Source of the DNA: CAZKZZ01 sp964557375
GTDB taxonomy: Bacteria; Spirochaetota; Spirochaetia; SPDA01; CAZJBZ01
DNA: 27,086 nt
Reading direction: 5' to 3'
Assembly: GCA_964557375.1 (NCBI GenBank)
Contig: CAZKZZ010000033.1
Coordinates: forward strand, 1 to 27,086
This document shows, piece after piece, positions 1 through 7,327 of the stretch. The notes under the pieces were generated by a model that made no database searches, was not told the DNA's origin, and saw only the letters and a program-made list of their open reading frames with translations. Both the position numbers and the translations under genes were made by a program. Within the stretch, counting starts at the first letter, position 1. Every line of letters begins with the position of its first letter.

Positions 1-104
1 TTCGCCTCCCGCTGGAGGAAAGCGAGTCTGATTTCCAACTCTTCAATTTCTGCCTTGTATTCTTTCTTCGAAACTTTCCGAGACAAATCAATCTGCTCGA
101 GCAT
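1..104 (-). CDS. pap: Polyphosphate:AMP phosphotransferase (PPK2 family), N-terminal fragment
   Basis: Only the first 34 codons lie in the window; the gene runs off the left edge. The N-terminus reads MLEQIDLSRKVSKKEYKAEI followed by a Glu/Leu-rich helix ending LAFLQREA. This resembles the start of PPK2-type polyphosphate:AMP phosphotransferases, which typically open with a 'LDLS..lSK.eYk..le.Lq.rL..Lq' helix before the kinase core. The family moves phosphate from polyphosphate to a nucleotide in the cytoplasm. The start is the ATG at 104, preceded by an AGGGGG Shine-Dalgarno about 5 nt upstream. An overlapping ATG at 109 is in another frame. An extended -10 promoter lies about 30 bp upstream. 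The Walker motifs are outside the window, so the call rests on the N-terminal signature alone. Confidence 0.6.
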   Translation of the reverse strand, partial: MLEQIDLSRKVSKKEYKAEIEELEIRLAFLQREA

Positions 105-136
105 GGCATCCCCCTGTTATCCGGTAGGTTTTTATC

Positions 137-145
137 ATTATAGCA
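137..145 (-). promoter_or_regulatory. Extended -10 promoter for the phosphotransferase gene
   Basis: Read on the minus strand, the site is TGCTATAAT, a consensus extended -10 (TGn-TATAAT). No good -35 was found. The predicted start point near 130 would give a 5' UTR of about 25 nt. A second TATAAT lies at 154-159 on the same strand. Confidence 0.45.
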
Positions 146-206
146 CAGGATACATTATAAGGCCCAATTTTCTACGATGAGGTTGGGATATCGGTATCGA
201 GCAGTA

Positions 207-1040
207 TCAAGGGTTTGCTTCTTTCATAAGCGTTTTCGGGCCCCAGATACCTATTACCACAACAGCAATCAGAATGAAGGGTGTGTCAGACAAAAGAAGA
301 TACAGCCGGGGAGGGGGACGGAGTCCGGAACTTATGACATCCAGGGCCCAGGTGTACATCCAGTGAAAAAAGACTGCACTCCAGATACTTCCCCCCGTAT
401 TGTTGTAGACCCAGGTATAGAGAATTGATATGGCCATTACCCCAACAGTAAAGGCGAGGAAAGACATGTCGTAAATATTCTGCGATGCGCCGGGAATAGA
501 GAAAAGCGGCAGGTGCCACACCGCCCAAAACCCACCGATAATAAGACTGGAAGTAAGCGCATTGAGCCGTTTCTGCAGCCTTCCCAGCGCGAACCCGCGC
601 CATCCGAGCTCTTCGGAAAGCGGTCCTAAAATGAGAAGCGGCAGCAGGAAGCTGGCCCGCTTTGTGAACAGTGCGATGTTAAAGCCGGCACCAATCACCC
701 CGAGAATAAGAAGCTGGCCTCCTGTTCCTATGGTCACTACGAGAAGTACGATGCCGTGCCATTTCAAGTTCATCGTACGGGGGTCTAGTCTCCGGAACAG
801 GGCTTTCAAACCGGCCCCACCCTCGAGGACTGCGGTCATCACAATAGCCGTAATAGAGGGGGAGAAGCCGCCGAGCATAAACAAAGCAAGCGCCCAGCCC
901 GGCCCGCCCGATCCTTCTTCGAGGCTTGCCGCAGGAATCCGGAAGAGGGCCAGCGGCCCCCAGAAGACAATCAGATTGAGCCCCACGGTTATAAGGAGAA
1001 AAATCCATCCTTCGGTGAACGGTTTGGCTACGGGTTTCAT
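207..1040 (-). CDS. CPBP family intramembrane metalloprotease (CAAX protease/Abi family)
   Basis: This 277-residue polytopic membrane protein has several hydrophobic segments beginning at about residue 13. It carries the signature motifs of the CPBP (CAAX protease and bacteriocin-processing) family. Motif 1 is SEELGWRGFAL (Glu-Glu-x3-Arg, catalytic and metal-binding) at about residues 141-151. Motif 2 is FWAVWHLPLF at about 170-179. A third histidine motif, FFHWMYT, lies near 223-229. The family cleaves substrates within the membrane; bacterial members act in bacteriocin self-immunity, protein maturation or unknown roles. The ATG at 1040 has GGAG about 9 nt upstream, and a TTGACA-type promoter lies behind it. 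The gene is divergent from lipoprotein A at 1255. The family call is firm; the substrate is unknown. Confidence 0.85.
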   Translation of the reverse strand: MKPVAKPFTEGWIFLLITVGLNLIVFWGPLALFRIPAASLEEGSGGPGWALALFMLGGFSPSITAIVMTAVLEGGAGLKALFRRLDPRTMNLKWHGIVLLVVTIGTGGQLLILGVIGAGFNIALFTKRASFLLPLLILGPLSEELGWRGFALGRLQKRLNALTSSLIIGGFWAVWHLPLFSIPGASQNIYDMSFLAFTVGVMAISILYTWVYNNTGGSIWSAVFFHWMYTWALDVISSGLRPPPRLYLLLSDTPFILIAVVVIGIWGPKTLMKEANP

Positions 1041-1085
1041 CGGCTCGGTCTCCGCAGGCTAAATCGGGATATAATCAGTATTATA

Positions 1086-1115
1086 CATATACCCCAGCTG
1101 GAATGGGTTTGTCAA
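1086..1115 (-). promoter_or_regulatory. Sigma70-like promoter for the CPBP protease gene
   Basis: On the minus strand a perfect TTGACA (1110-1115) is followed after 18 bp by TATATG (1086-1091). A TATAAT further downstream is 24 bp from the -35 and is less likely to pair with it. Confidence 0.45.
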
Positions 1116-1157
1116 AACTTTTTTTATTATAAATAATGCCAGAAATGACAGAAAGTA

Positions 1158-1166
1158 TGGTATAAT
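1158..1166 (+). promoter_or_regulatory. Extended -10 promoter for propeller lipoprotein A
   Basis: TGGTATAAT is a consensus extended -10 element and is followed by TAAAG. The same arrangement (TGATATAATTAAAAG) sits upstream of paralogue B. No convincing -35 hexamer was seen. Transcription would start near 1173, leaving a leader of about 80 nt. Confidence 0.45.
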
Positions 1167-1178
1167 TAAAGTAAATAG

Positions 1179-1213
1179 AACACAAAATCGAGATAGTGAT
1201 TTTTCTTTGTGTT
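1179..1213 (+). other. Stem-loop in the 5' leader of propeller lipoprotein A
   Basis: AACACAAA at 1179-1186 pairs perfectly with TTTGTGTT at 1206-1213. An inner ATC/GAT can extend the stem across a bulge. It lies between the predicted start point and the Shine-Dalgarno at 1241-1248. There is no U-tract after it, so it is not an obvious terminator. It may affect mRNA stability or translation. Confidence 0.35.
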
Positions 1214-1254
1214 ACTTGCTGATGATTTTGTGGGTCCCTTAAAGGAGGCGGCTC

Positions 1255-2496
1255 ATGAATGAGGTGCTTATTAAAAAAACCGGTTACCTGTTCTTTGCGG
1301 TAATCGGCTCTTTGATAATTTCCGTCCTATTTTTTTCCTGCATGTATCAAACTCCTCCGTCGCCGGAACTCGTATCCCCTCGTATTCACATAAAGGGGCA
1401 GCCCGCTGGAGTTACGTCGATCAGCCTGGAAGTATCGGGAGCAGACATGGAGACGATCGAGGAGTCAATCGGTGTCGGAGATGATGAGATCATCGTCGAA
1501 GTACCGGCCGGCAGTGACCGGACTTTTACACTAACAATGGAAAATCCGTCTGTTACTTTTACCGGAGAGGTGACGGAGGATCTTACTGCTGGGGAAGAAG
1601 TGGATATCGTTGTTACTCTTTCTCTCAATGAGAGCACGATTATTGTACCAGATGCCGATTATTACAGTGGTGCGTATCCTGGCGGGAGGCTCGTTCAGAT
1701 CGATGATATGAACGGAAGCGGGTGGATTGAAAGAGACTACAGCAATCTGAATCTGGGATACAGTTTACAAGAAGATTTTGTCCCATATGACGTAGATTTT
1801 GACAGCAGGGGGAGGATATACGTTGCCAATTATTCAAGTACCAACGGAGGCATTATCCGGTTGGGCCATATAAATGATACAAACCCTACGCAGATATTAT
1901 CCAGCAATCAAATAGTGGCTTTAGCAGTGGACAGGAATAATGACTGGATCTATTTTATCGAAGCAGGCGCCGACTTCCCTTTGCAGCGGTGTGATGTAAA
2001 CGGTGCAAACAGGAAGACCTATGCTGACGCTTCAGCTCAAAATGCTCAGGGTCTCTGTATCGATGATGAAGGCATGTTGTACATGGTCTCTAATCCCGAT
2101 GGATTTCTTATTCAGAAAATTGATCCTTCAGGAACGGGGGTGCCGTCCGACACCGGCAATTATGGCGATTTGTATTATAGTTGGGATGTTCTGTTCGCCG
2201 ATAATTATATCTATGTCGCCGATAGGGCCTATGGTTCGGACGAAAAGATTGTCAGGTTTATGAAAGATTTGACTTATATCGACGAGCTCGGTTATGACCC
2301 GGAAAATCCCTCCGATCAATTCGAAGGGCCTCATCGGTTCCTTGCCGTGTTAAACAGAGGGTTTATTGTAATTGACGAATATGAGCAGAGTAGTGATGCA
2401 GACGACAGACTGGTAATGTTCAGCGGTATATCAGGGGCCGGATGGACTACCTATCAGAGTAGTACCGATCCGTTCAGTTTTTTTAATAAGTATTAA
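1255..2496 (+). CDS. Lipoprotein with shared N-terminal beta-sandwich and NHL-type beta-propeller (copy A)
   Basis: This 413-residue protein has a lipoprotein signal: charged start, hydrophobic stretch 11-27, lipobox LFFSC with Cys29. Residues about 45-125 form a beta-rich module (..LEVSGADMETIEES.., VEVPAGSDRTFTL, VTEDLTAGEEVDI) shared with the genes at 11851, 14300 and 15963. From about 128 it has propeller-like repeats, opening with RLVQIDDMNGSGWIERDY and containing DFDSRGRIYVANY, AVDRNNDWIYFI and CIDDEGMLYMV. These resemble degenerate NHL blades of the 'D..GRIYVAD..NNRIV..DDMTGAGW' type. The C-terminus ends ..GWTTYQSSTDPFSFF. The start is ATG with AAAGGAGG 6 nt upstream. A glycosyltransferase gene follows after 9 bp, as in copy B. 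Envelope attachment is predicted and the ligand is unknown. Confidence 0.8.
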   Translation: MNEVLIKKTGYLFFAVIGSLIISVLFFSCMYQTPPSPELVSPRIHIKGQPAGVTSISLEVSGADMETIEESIGVGDDEIIVEVPAGSDRTFTLTMENPSVTFTGEVTEDLTAGEEVDIVVTLSLNESTIIVPDADYYSGAYPGGRLVQIDDMNGSGWIERDYSNLNLGYSLQEDFVPYDVDFDSRGRIYVANYSSTNGGIIRLGHINDTNPTQILSSNQIVALAVDRNNDWIYFIEAGADFPLQRCDVNGANRKTYADASAQNAQGLCIDDEGMLYMVSNPDGFLIQKIDPSGTGVPSDTGNYGDLYYSWDVLFADNYIYVADRAYGSDEKIVRFMKDLTYIDELGYDPENPSDQFEGPHRFLAVLNRGFIVIDEYEQSSDADDRLVMFSGISGAGWTTYQSSTDPFSFFNKY

Positions 2497-2505
2497 TGTG
2501 ATATC

Positions 2506-3384
2506 GTGCGAATCGTCTATTATTCTTCGGCGGTATCCGGCTCAGGCCATGTTGTTACCGGTCTGTCCATCGGCAACGCATTACAACGGAGAGGGATAGA
2601 ATCGGAATATCTCTTGCTAACGAGCAGTTCGTATTCATATCTTGCTGATGCTTTTTCGATTCAGCATATCGAGATACCGCTGGAACAATCCGATGATCTC
2701 CGGAAGGATCGCTTTGAGCGATCTCATCTCTACACCGCCCTGGCAAGGACCGATCCGGACATCCTGATTGTAGATCTTTCCTGGTTCATGCTTCATTCTT
2801 TTATTGATCAACTTCCCGCGAAAAAAATCATTCTGTTTCGGCGCATTGCAGATGAAGCATTTTCTATTAAACTCCCTTGGGGAAGCATACGGTTTAGGCC
2901 TGAAAAATACGATTTTGTTTTTAAAACAGAGCCCTTTACATCAGCAGTTGAAATGGACCAAATAAACCCTCTTATTATTAAAAATCGAGAAGAAATATAT
3001 TCTCGTGATGAAGCCCTACGGTTATTAAACCTGAAGGCGGAACACCCTACTTGTTTCTTTACGGTAACTGGAAATCCGGGTGAATTTGATCAGATAAAGA
3101 AGTCTTACTCATATCTCGAAGATGAAGGATATCAGATGATATATACCACGAATGAGGGAAAGGGTATTTTCCCAGTTGTCGATTATTTCAATGCAGCAGA
3201 TCTCCTCATATGCGGGGCCGGATACAATGCATTCTGGGAAGCGGTTTATTTTGAAAAAACCGCATACTTCGTTCCAATACAAAGAAGATTTGAAAATACG
3301 TATCAAAGGGTCGCTGAATGCCAGGATTACCACTTCGAGGAAAACGGGGCGGACCAGTTGGTTGATATCATACTTCAACTTTGA
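2506..3384 (+). CDS. GT-B/MurG-like glycosyltransferase (copy A)
   Basis: This 292-residue predicted soluble enzyme begins MRIVYYSSAVSGSGHVVTGL, a Gly-rich first beta-alpha unit typical of GT-B nucleotide-sugar transferases. Near the C-terminus, at about 228-262, AADLLICGAGYNAFWEAVYF aligns in style with the MurG/GT28 donor-binding region (ADL..CRAG..t..E). It is followed by RRFEN and ENGADQLV. It is clearly a paralogue of the protein at 10969-11841, with about half of positions identical by eye and highest similarity at the C-terminus. At under 300 residues it is shorter than MurG (about 350). It starts with GTG at 2506, 9 bp after lipoprotein A. I see no good Shine-Dalgarno, so translation is probably coupled. 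The acceptor is unknown; the paired lipoprotein is a guess. Confidence 0.7.
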   Translation: MRIVYYSSAVSGSGHVVTGLSIGNALQRRGIESEYLLLTSSSYSYLADAFSIQHIEIPLEQSDDLRKDRFERSHLYTALARTDPDILIVDLSWFMLHSFIDQLPAKKIILFRRIADEAFSIKLPWGSIRFRPEKYDFVFKTEPFTSAVEMDQINPLIIKNREEIYSRDEALRLLNLKAEHPTCFFTVTGNPGEFDQIKKSYSYLEDEGYQMIYTTNEGKGIFPVVDYFNAADLLICGAGYNAFWEAVYFEKTAYFVPIQRRFENTYQRVAECQDYHFEENGADQLVDIILQL

Positions 3385-3442
3385 CCCTCAAAATCAACAC
3401 ATCTGGAAGATTCTTCCATCATATATTACACTTCATTACAGA

Positions 3443-5842
3443 ATGGGCAGCCTGGACCAGTTTCGAAGCATCATCGAGCACAGTGCCGACGGGATTCTCG
3501 TAACGGACGAGAACGGTACCATCGTTTTTGTAAATCCGGCGGCGGCCGGTATTCTCTCGAGGCCGGAACAGGAGCTGCTCGGAGAGAACTTCGGGTTCCC
3601 TTTGACCGGTCAGGACCGGGTAACGCTGAACATCCCCGGTGAACAGATAAAGTTCGTTGATATGCGGGTCGCCGAGCTCGAGTGGAACGGGGCCCCTTCG
3701 TATGTCATTAGTCTGCGGGACGTTACCGAACGGGAAAAGGCGGTCGAGCAAACTGAGTACTTGAACCGGCTGCTTCGCTCGGCGCGAAATGTAAATCACA
3801 TCATCACCCACGCGGACAATACCGGTGAGCTCATTGAAAATGTGTGCCAAACGCTCACGGAGACAAGAGGGTTTTTCTGTGCCTGGATCGTTTTGCTGGA
3901 TGAAAACGGGCGGGTCGTAAAGGCCGCTGCTTCAGGAATAGATGAAAAGCGGACCACTCTCTTTCGAAAGAGACTCGAAGAGGACAAGTTGCCCTCATGT
4001 GTTTCCAAAAGCATGGCGGAACATGAAGTGTTCATCATTGATATGGACCGGGAAAGATGTGCAGGATGTGCGCTTGCATCTGAGAAAGAGACTGTGGGGG
4101 TGATGACAACTTCCCTAATAGTCGGCGATGTGAAGTATGGAATTCTCACCGTAAGTATACCTCGAGGGTTTAAGGCCACGGAAGAGGAGCGGAAAATTTT
4201 CAAGGAACTTGCTGATGACATCTCTTTTGGAGTCCGTCACATCAAAGCGGAAGAGGCGCTCAAGACTAGTGAAGAGCGGTATCGGCTTGCCGTGGAAGGG
4301 TCGAGAGACGGTATCTGGGACTGGGAACTCGCCACAAACACTATATTCCTCTCTCCTCAATGGAAGAAAATGCTTGGATATGAGGACGATGAACTGCCGA
4401 ACCACCCAGACCAATTCTTCGACCGGATACATCCGGATGATATACAGCTTGTACAAAATACATTGGAAGCTTTCCTGCGGGGAGAGAAAAAAGAGTACTC
4501 GGTCGAATGCAGGCTTCGGCATAAAGACGGCAGTTACCGATGGATATTGGCACGTGCCGATGCGCTTCGAGATGCTCAGGGAGAGGTATATCGAATTGCC
4601 GGCTCCCATACCGATATAACTGACCGGAAACAAAACGAAGAGGAGCTTCGAAAAAGCAAAGAAGAAGCAGAGGCGGCCAATCGGGCGAAAAGTGTGTTCC
4701 TTGCAAATATGAGCCATGAGATCCGCACCCCCCTCAACGGTGTATTGGGATTTCTGGATATTCTTCTATCTGAAGATTTGAACCCGGAACAGAAAGAGTA
4801 TGTGAAAACAGCGATGCAATCGGGGAGAAGCCTTCTTCAGATCATCAACGATATCCTGGACATCACCAAAGTCGAAGCGGGTAAAATAGAAATAGCCAGG
4901 CAGCCGTTCTCTCTCAAAGAAGCGGTAAGGGCGGCGGCTGATAATTTTAAACTTTCTGCATCAGAAAAAGGTCTGGAACTTCGAACACAGATCGATGATC
5001 ACTTGCCTGCTTTCGTTTTGGGTGATGAAAGCCGCGTCAGGCAGGTCTTATTCAATTTGATTGGTAATGCGGTCAAGTTTACTGAGCGCGGGTTTATAGA
5101 AGTAGCAGTAACACCGGCTGAAAACGATACTTCAGCCGGGACACCTATTCTTTTATCCGTTACAGATACAGGCATCGGTATCCCGGAAGAAAATATCGAA
5201 GATATTTTCGAATCTTTTACGCAGGTTGACAGCTCATACGCGAGAGAATATCAGGGGACCGGGTTGGGACTCGGTATTGTAAAGCGGTTGGTACAGCTGA
5301 TGGGCGGAAAGGTGGGCGTTCAAAGCAGCCCCGGCCATGGTTCCAGGTTTTATTTTACTATACCGCTTCGTGCTGCTTCTGAAGAGCTCGCGGTAACCGG
5401 CTCCACACCTAAACCCGAGACACATGAGACTGCCGCTGGAAACGGAGACCAGAATAAAAGGCAGGGGTTATCGATACTGTTGGCCGAAGACAACAAGATA
5501 AACAGAATGGTAACCGAGAAGCTCGTCGAGAAATTGGGGCACCGAATTCACTCGGTAGAGAATGGTGAGCAGGCGGTAGCAGAAGTGGGTAAAGACCTAT
5601 ATGATCTGGTCCTCATGGATGTCCAAATGCCTGTGATGGACGGAATAGAGGCAACACATTCGATCAGAAACGGAAAGGCCGGAGAGGCGGTAAAAAAGAT
5701 TCCTATTGTCGCACTCACAGCCCACGCCTTGAGTGATGAAAAGCAGCACTTTCTCGATGAAGGAATGAACGGATTCATTGCCAAACCCATTAAAAAAGAA
5801 GAACTCTTGAGGGTGCTGGAAGAACTGTTCCCCGAATCATGA
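3443..5842 (+). CDS. Cytosolic hybrid sensor histidine kinase (PAS-GAF-PAS-HisKA-HATPase-REC)
   Basis: This 799-residue protein has no membrane segment. PAS1 spans about 1-100 (IIEHSADGILVTDENGTIVFVN). A GAF-like domain spans about 105-265 and includes a CAGC pair at 206-209. PAS/PAC 2 spans about 275-395 (FDRIHPDD, RHKDGSYRWILARADALRD). HisKA carries His425 in NMSHEIRTPLNG. HATPase has Asn542 (LIGNAVKFT), DTGIGIP and GTGLGLGIVK. The receiver at about 675-799 has acceptor Asp726 (LMDVQMPVMDG). It presumably autophosphorylates His425 and relays to its own receiver. The frame is open upstream to 3152, but that part overlaps glycosyltransferase A. I chose the ATG at 3443 because PAS1 begins there, though no clear Shine-Dalgarno precedes it. 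The stop overlaps the apbE start (ATGA). Confidence 0.88.
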   Translation: MGSLDQFRSIIEHSADGILVTDENGTIVFVNPAAAGILSRPEQELLGENFGFPLTGQDRVTLNIPGEQIKFVDMRVAELEWNGAPSYVISLRDVTEREKAVEQTEYLNRLLRSARNVNHIITHADNTGELIENVCQTLTETRGFFCAWIVLLDENGRVVKAAASGIDEKRTTLFRKRLEEDKLPSCVSKSMAEHEVFIIDMDRERCAGCALASEKETVGVMTTSLIVGDVKYGILTVSIPRGFKATEEERKIFKELADDISFGVRHIKAEEALKTSEERYRLAVEGSRDGIWDWELATNTIFLSPQWKKMLGYEDDELPNHPDQFFDRIHPDDIQLVQNTLEAFLRGEKKEYSVECRLRHKDGSYRWILARADALRDAQGEVYRIAGSHTDITDRKQNEEELRKSKEEAEAANRAKSVFLANMSHEIRTPLNGVLGFLDILLSEDLNPEQKEYVKTAMQSGRSLLQIINDILDITKVEAGKIEIARQPFSLKEAVRAAADNFKLSASEKGLELRTQIDDHLPAFVLGDESRVRQVLFNLIGNAVKFTERGFIEVAVTPAENDTSAGTPILLSVTDTGIGIPEENIEDIFESFTQVDSSYAREYQGTGLGLGIVKRLVQLMGGKVGVQSSPGHGSRFYFTIPLRAASEELAVTGSTPKPETHETAAGNGDQNKRQGLSILLAEDNKINRMVTEKLVEKLGHRIHSVENGEQAVAEVGKDLYDLVLMDVQMPVMDGIEATHSIRNGKAGEAVKKIPIVALTAHALSDEKQHFLDEGMNGFIAKPIKKEELLRVLEELFPES

Positions 5843-6765
5843 TATCCCGCTCCTTTTTTGCAATGGACACACTTATCACTGTAGCTGTTTCGGCTGATAC
5901 AGCGGATGCAGATTCTCTTGTTGTAAAAGTTATTAAAGCGCAAAATGAGATAATGAGACTGGAAGGCCTGTGGAGTAGATTCAATCCGGAGAGTGAAATT
6001 TCGAGGATCAACAATGCGGCCGGGGGAGGCCCTGTTGCGGTCTCTCCGGAAACGGCGGAGCTCGTTCAAACCTGCATTGAATACAGTGAATTGAGCGGTG
6101 GGGCGTTCGACATCGTTTCGACGGCAGGTAGTCACAGCTCCCTTCACAGAAACATCACCTCTCCACTCGACGTAGATATGACCACAAATCAAATAACACT
6201 TTCAAGAGGCGGAACAAAGATTGATTGTGGCGGTATCGGCAAAGGGGCCGCGGCGGACAAAGCTGCAGACGTGCTTCTCCGAGAAGGGATTTTCGGCCTC
6301 CTGATCAATATGGGGGGAAATGTATTGGTCCGGGGATGTAGAGATAGGTGTGGAGACAGCAGTGCCGGAGGGAAGCAGAACAGCCCTCCGTGGCGAATCG
6401 GTATCAGAGACCCGTGGGGCGGCCCGAGTGATACTTTCGGTTTTATCGAAATCGAAGAGGGGTCGGTATCGACCTCGGCGTTCTATGAACGGAAGCGGCA
6501 CATTCGCGACCCGCGCACAGGTCGTCCGGCAAAAAATGATCTGGCATCTGTTTCGGTAGTAGCCCCGACGGCGATGGAGGCGGATGCTCTCTCTACCGCG
6601 GCCTTCGTGCTCGGAAAGAACGCGGGCACAGCCTTTCTCTCCGGGCTGCCGCATACAGGCGGAGTATTCATTACGAGGAGCGGTGATGTCGAATGTACAG
6701 GCTGTGCGGAGAAGGCGTTTATTCAGCTTGCATCCCCACGGTCCGCATCACAGAGAAAACCGTAA
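5839..6765 (+). CDS. apbE: FAD:protein FMN transferase (ApbE)
   Basis: This 308-residue protein matches ApbE, which transfers FMN from FAD to a Ser/Thr in a target protein (Mg-dependent flavinylation). Visible motifs are FFAMDT at 6-11 (usual 'aMGT'), RFNPESEISRIN near 47-58, DCGGIGKGAAAD at 129-140, INMGGNVL near 156-163, GSVSTSAFYER at 208-218, HIRDPRTGRP at 221-230 and a metal-site Asp249 in ADALSTAAF. The usual 'G.fDpTvgpl' segment is diverged (GGAFDIVSTAG). The start overlaps the kinase stop by 4 bp, suggesting translational coupling. There is no signal peptide or lipobox, unlike most envelope ApbE proteins. The probable substrate, a membrane FMN-binding protein, is encoded convergently 19 bp away. 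Confidence 0.88.
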   Translation: MISRSFFAMDTLITVAVSADTADADSLVVKVIKAQNEIMRLEGLWSRFNPESEISRINNAAGGGPVAVSPETAELVQTCIEYSELSGGAFDIVSTAGSHSSLHRNITSPLDVDMTTNQITLSRGGTKIDCGGIGKGAAADKAADVLLREGIFGLLINMGGNVLVRGCRDRCGDSSAGGKQNSPPWRIGIRDPWGGPSDTFGFIEIEEGSVSTSAFYERKRHIRDPRTGRPAKNDLASVSVVAPTAMEADALSTAAFVLGKNAGTAFLSGLPHTGGVFITRSGDVECTGCAEKAFIQLASPRSASQRKP

Positions 6766-6784
6766 GTGTTGTAAGTGTTCTTCT

Positions 6785-7177
6785 TTACTGGTTCTTTGCC
6801 TTTTTAAGGGCGTCTTCGATCGCTTTTAGATATGCCCTTGTGTTGACCGAAGCGCCGGAGACTGCATCGATGTGAAGGTCCTGTTTCTCTATAAGTTTTT
6901 CTTTTACTCCATTGATCACTTCATCTCCACCCTGCATCTTTTCTTCGACAACCTCGAAATCGGTGATTTTTCCGTCTTTGACGGTCACACGGACCGTATT
7001 CGACCACCGGTACCCGGTAAACGATCCTGTATACTCACCGTCTGGAATAGAAGAGATGTCGATGTCCTCGAGCGGTAGATTCTTTACTTTCTTGAGCCCT
7101 CTCGTTGCAAACAGAAACATTATCCCGCCTAGCGCGAGAATAACGATTACTATAATGAGGATTATCTTTCCGACCAT
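6785..7177 (-). CDS. Membrane-anchored FMN-binding domain protein
   Basis: This 130-residue protein has a single N-terminal transmembrane helix at about residues 4-24, followed by an FMN-binding domain (PF04205 type). It shows DGEYTGSFTGYRWSNTVRV, a KDGKITD strand and the attachment motif SGAS (107-110) in DAVSGASVNT. In this family ApbE links FMN by a phosphoester to the last Ser/Thr of the motif, here Ser110. Similar domains occur in NqrC/RnfG and other extracytosolic electron carriers. The start was set at the ATG at 7177, because GGAGG lies exactly 5 nt upstream. An in-frame ATG at 7189 is possible but less well placed. The gene faces apbE. Redox partners are not in the window. Confidence 0.85.
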   Translation of the reverse strand: MVGKIILIIVIVILALGGIMFLFATRGLKKVKNLPLEDIDISSIPDGEYTGSFTGYRWSNTVRVTVKDGKITDFEVVEEKMQGGDEVINGVKEKLIEKQDLHIDAVSGASVNTRAYLKAIEDALKKAKNQ

Positions 7178-7273
7178 GTTTCCCTCCATCCTTCTTCGTG
7201 GATAATTATAAGTTTACAGATTTGTATCACGATTTCGGGCTTCTGTAAATTATTTTTTTCACAAATTTCTAAT

Positions 7274-7302
7274 TTGACTTTAATTCCAAAATTTTCTACA
7301 AT
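7274..7302 (+). promoter_or_regulatory. Sigma70-type promoter for the PAS/HisKA_2 kinase
   Basis: TTGACT (7274-7279), a 17-bp spacer and TACAAT (7297-7302) match the consensus at 10 of 12 positions. Transcription would begin near 7309, about 19 nt before the ATG at 7328. Confidence 0.65.
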
Positions 7303-7327
7303 ATGTTTAACATGGAGGGGATTATCG

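Noticed and set aside
562..1062. Plus-strand ORF of 166 residues opposite the CPBP protease
   Set aside because: It is the antisense shadow of a clear membrane protease; its composition is Ser/Pro/Arg-rich and it has no Shine-Dalgarno.
2506..3384. Calling glycosyltransferase A as murG
   Set aside because: It is shorter than MurG, duplicated, lacks a cell-wall gene context and shares only the general GT-B donor-site style.
3152..3442. N-terminal extension of the hybrid kinase
   Set aside because: Open frame only because it shadows the 3' part of glycosyltransferase A; PAS1 starts at 3443.
4115..4717. Minus-strand ORF of 200 residues inside the hybrid kinase
   Set aside because: It lies wholly opposite the GAF and PAS2 coding region, which shows conserved motifs; the antisense product has no recognisable domain.
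5548..6192. Minus-strand ORF of 214 residues across the kinase/apbE junction
   Set aside because: Antisense to the receiver domain and ApbE motifs; low-complexity Arg/Ser/Cys composition.
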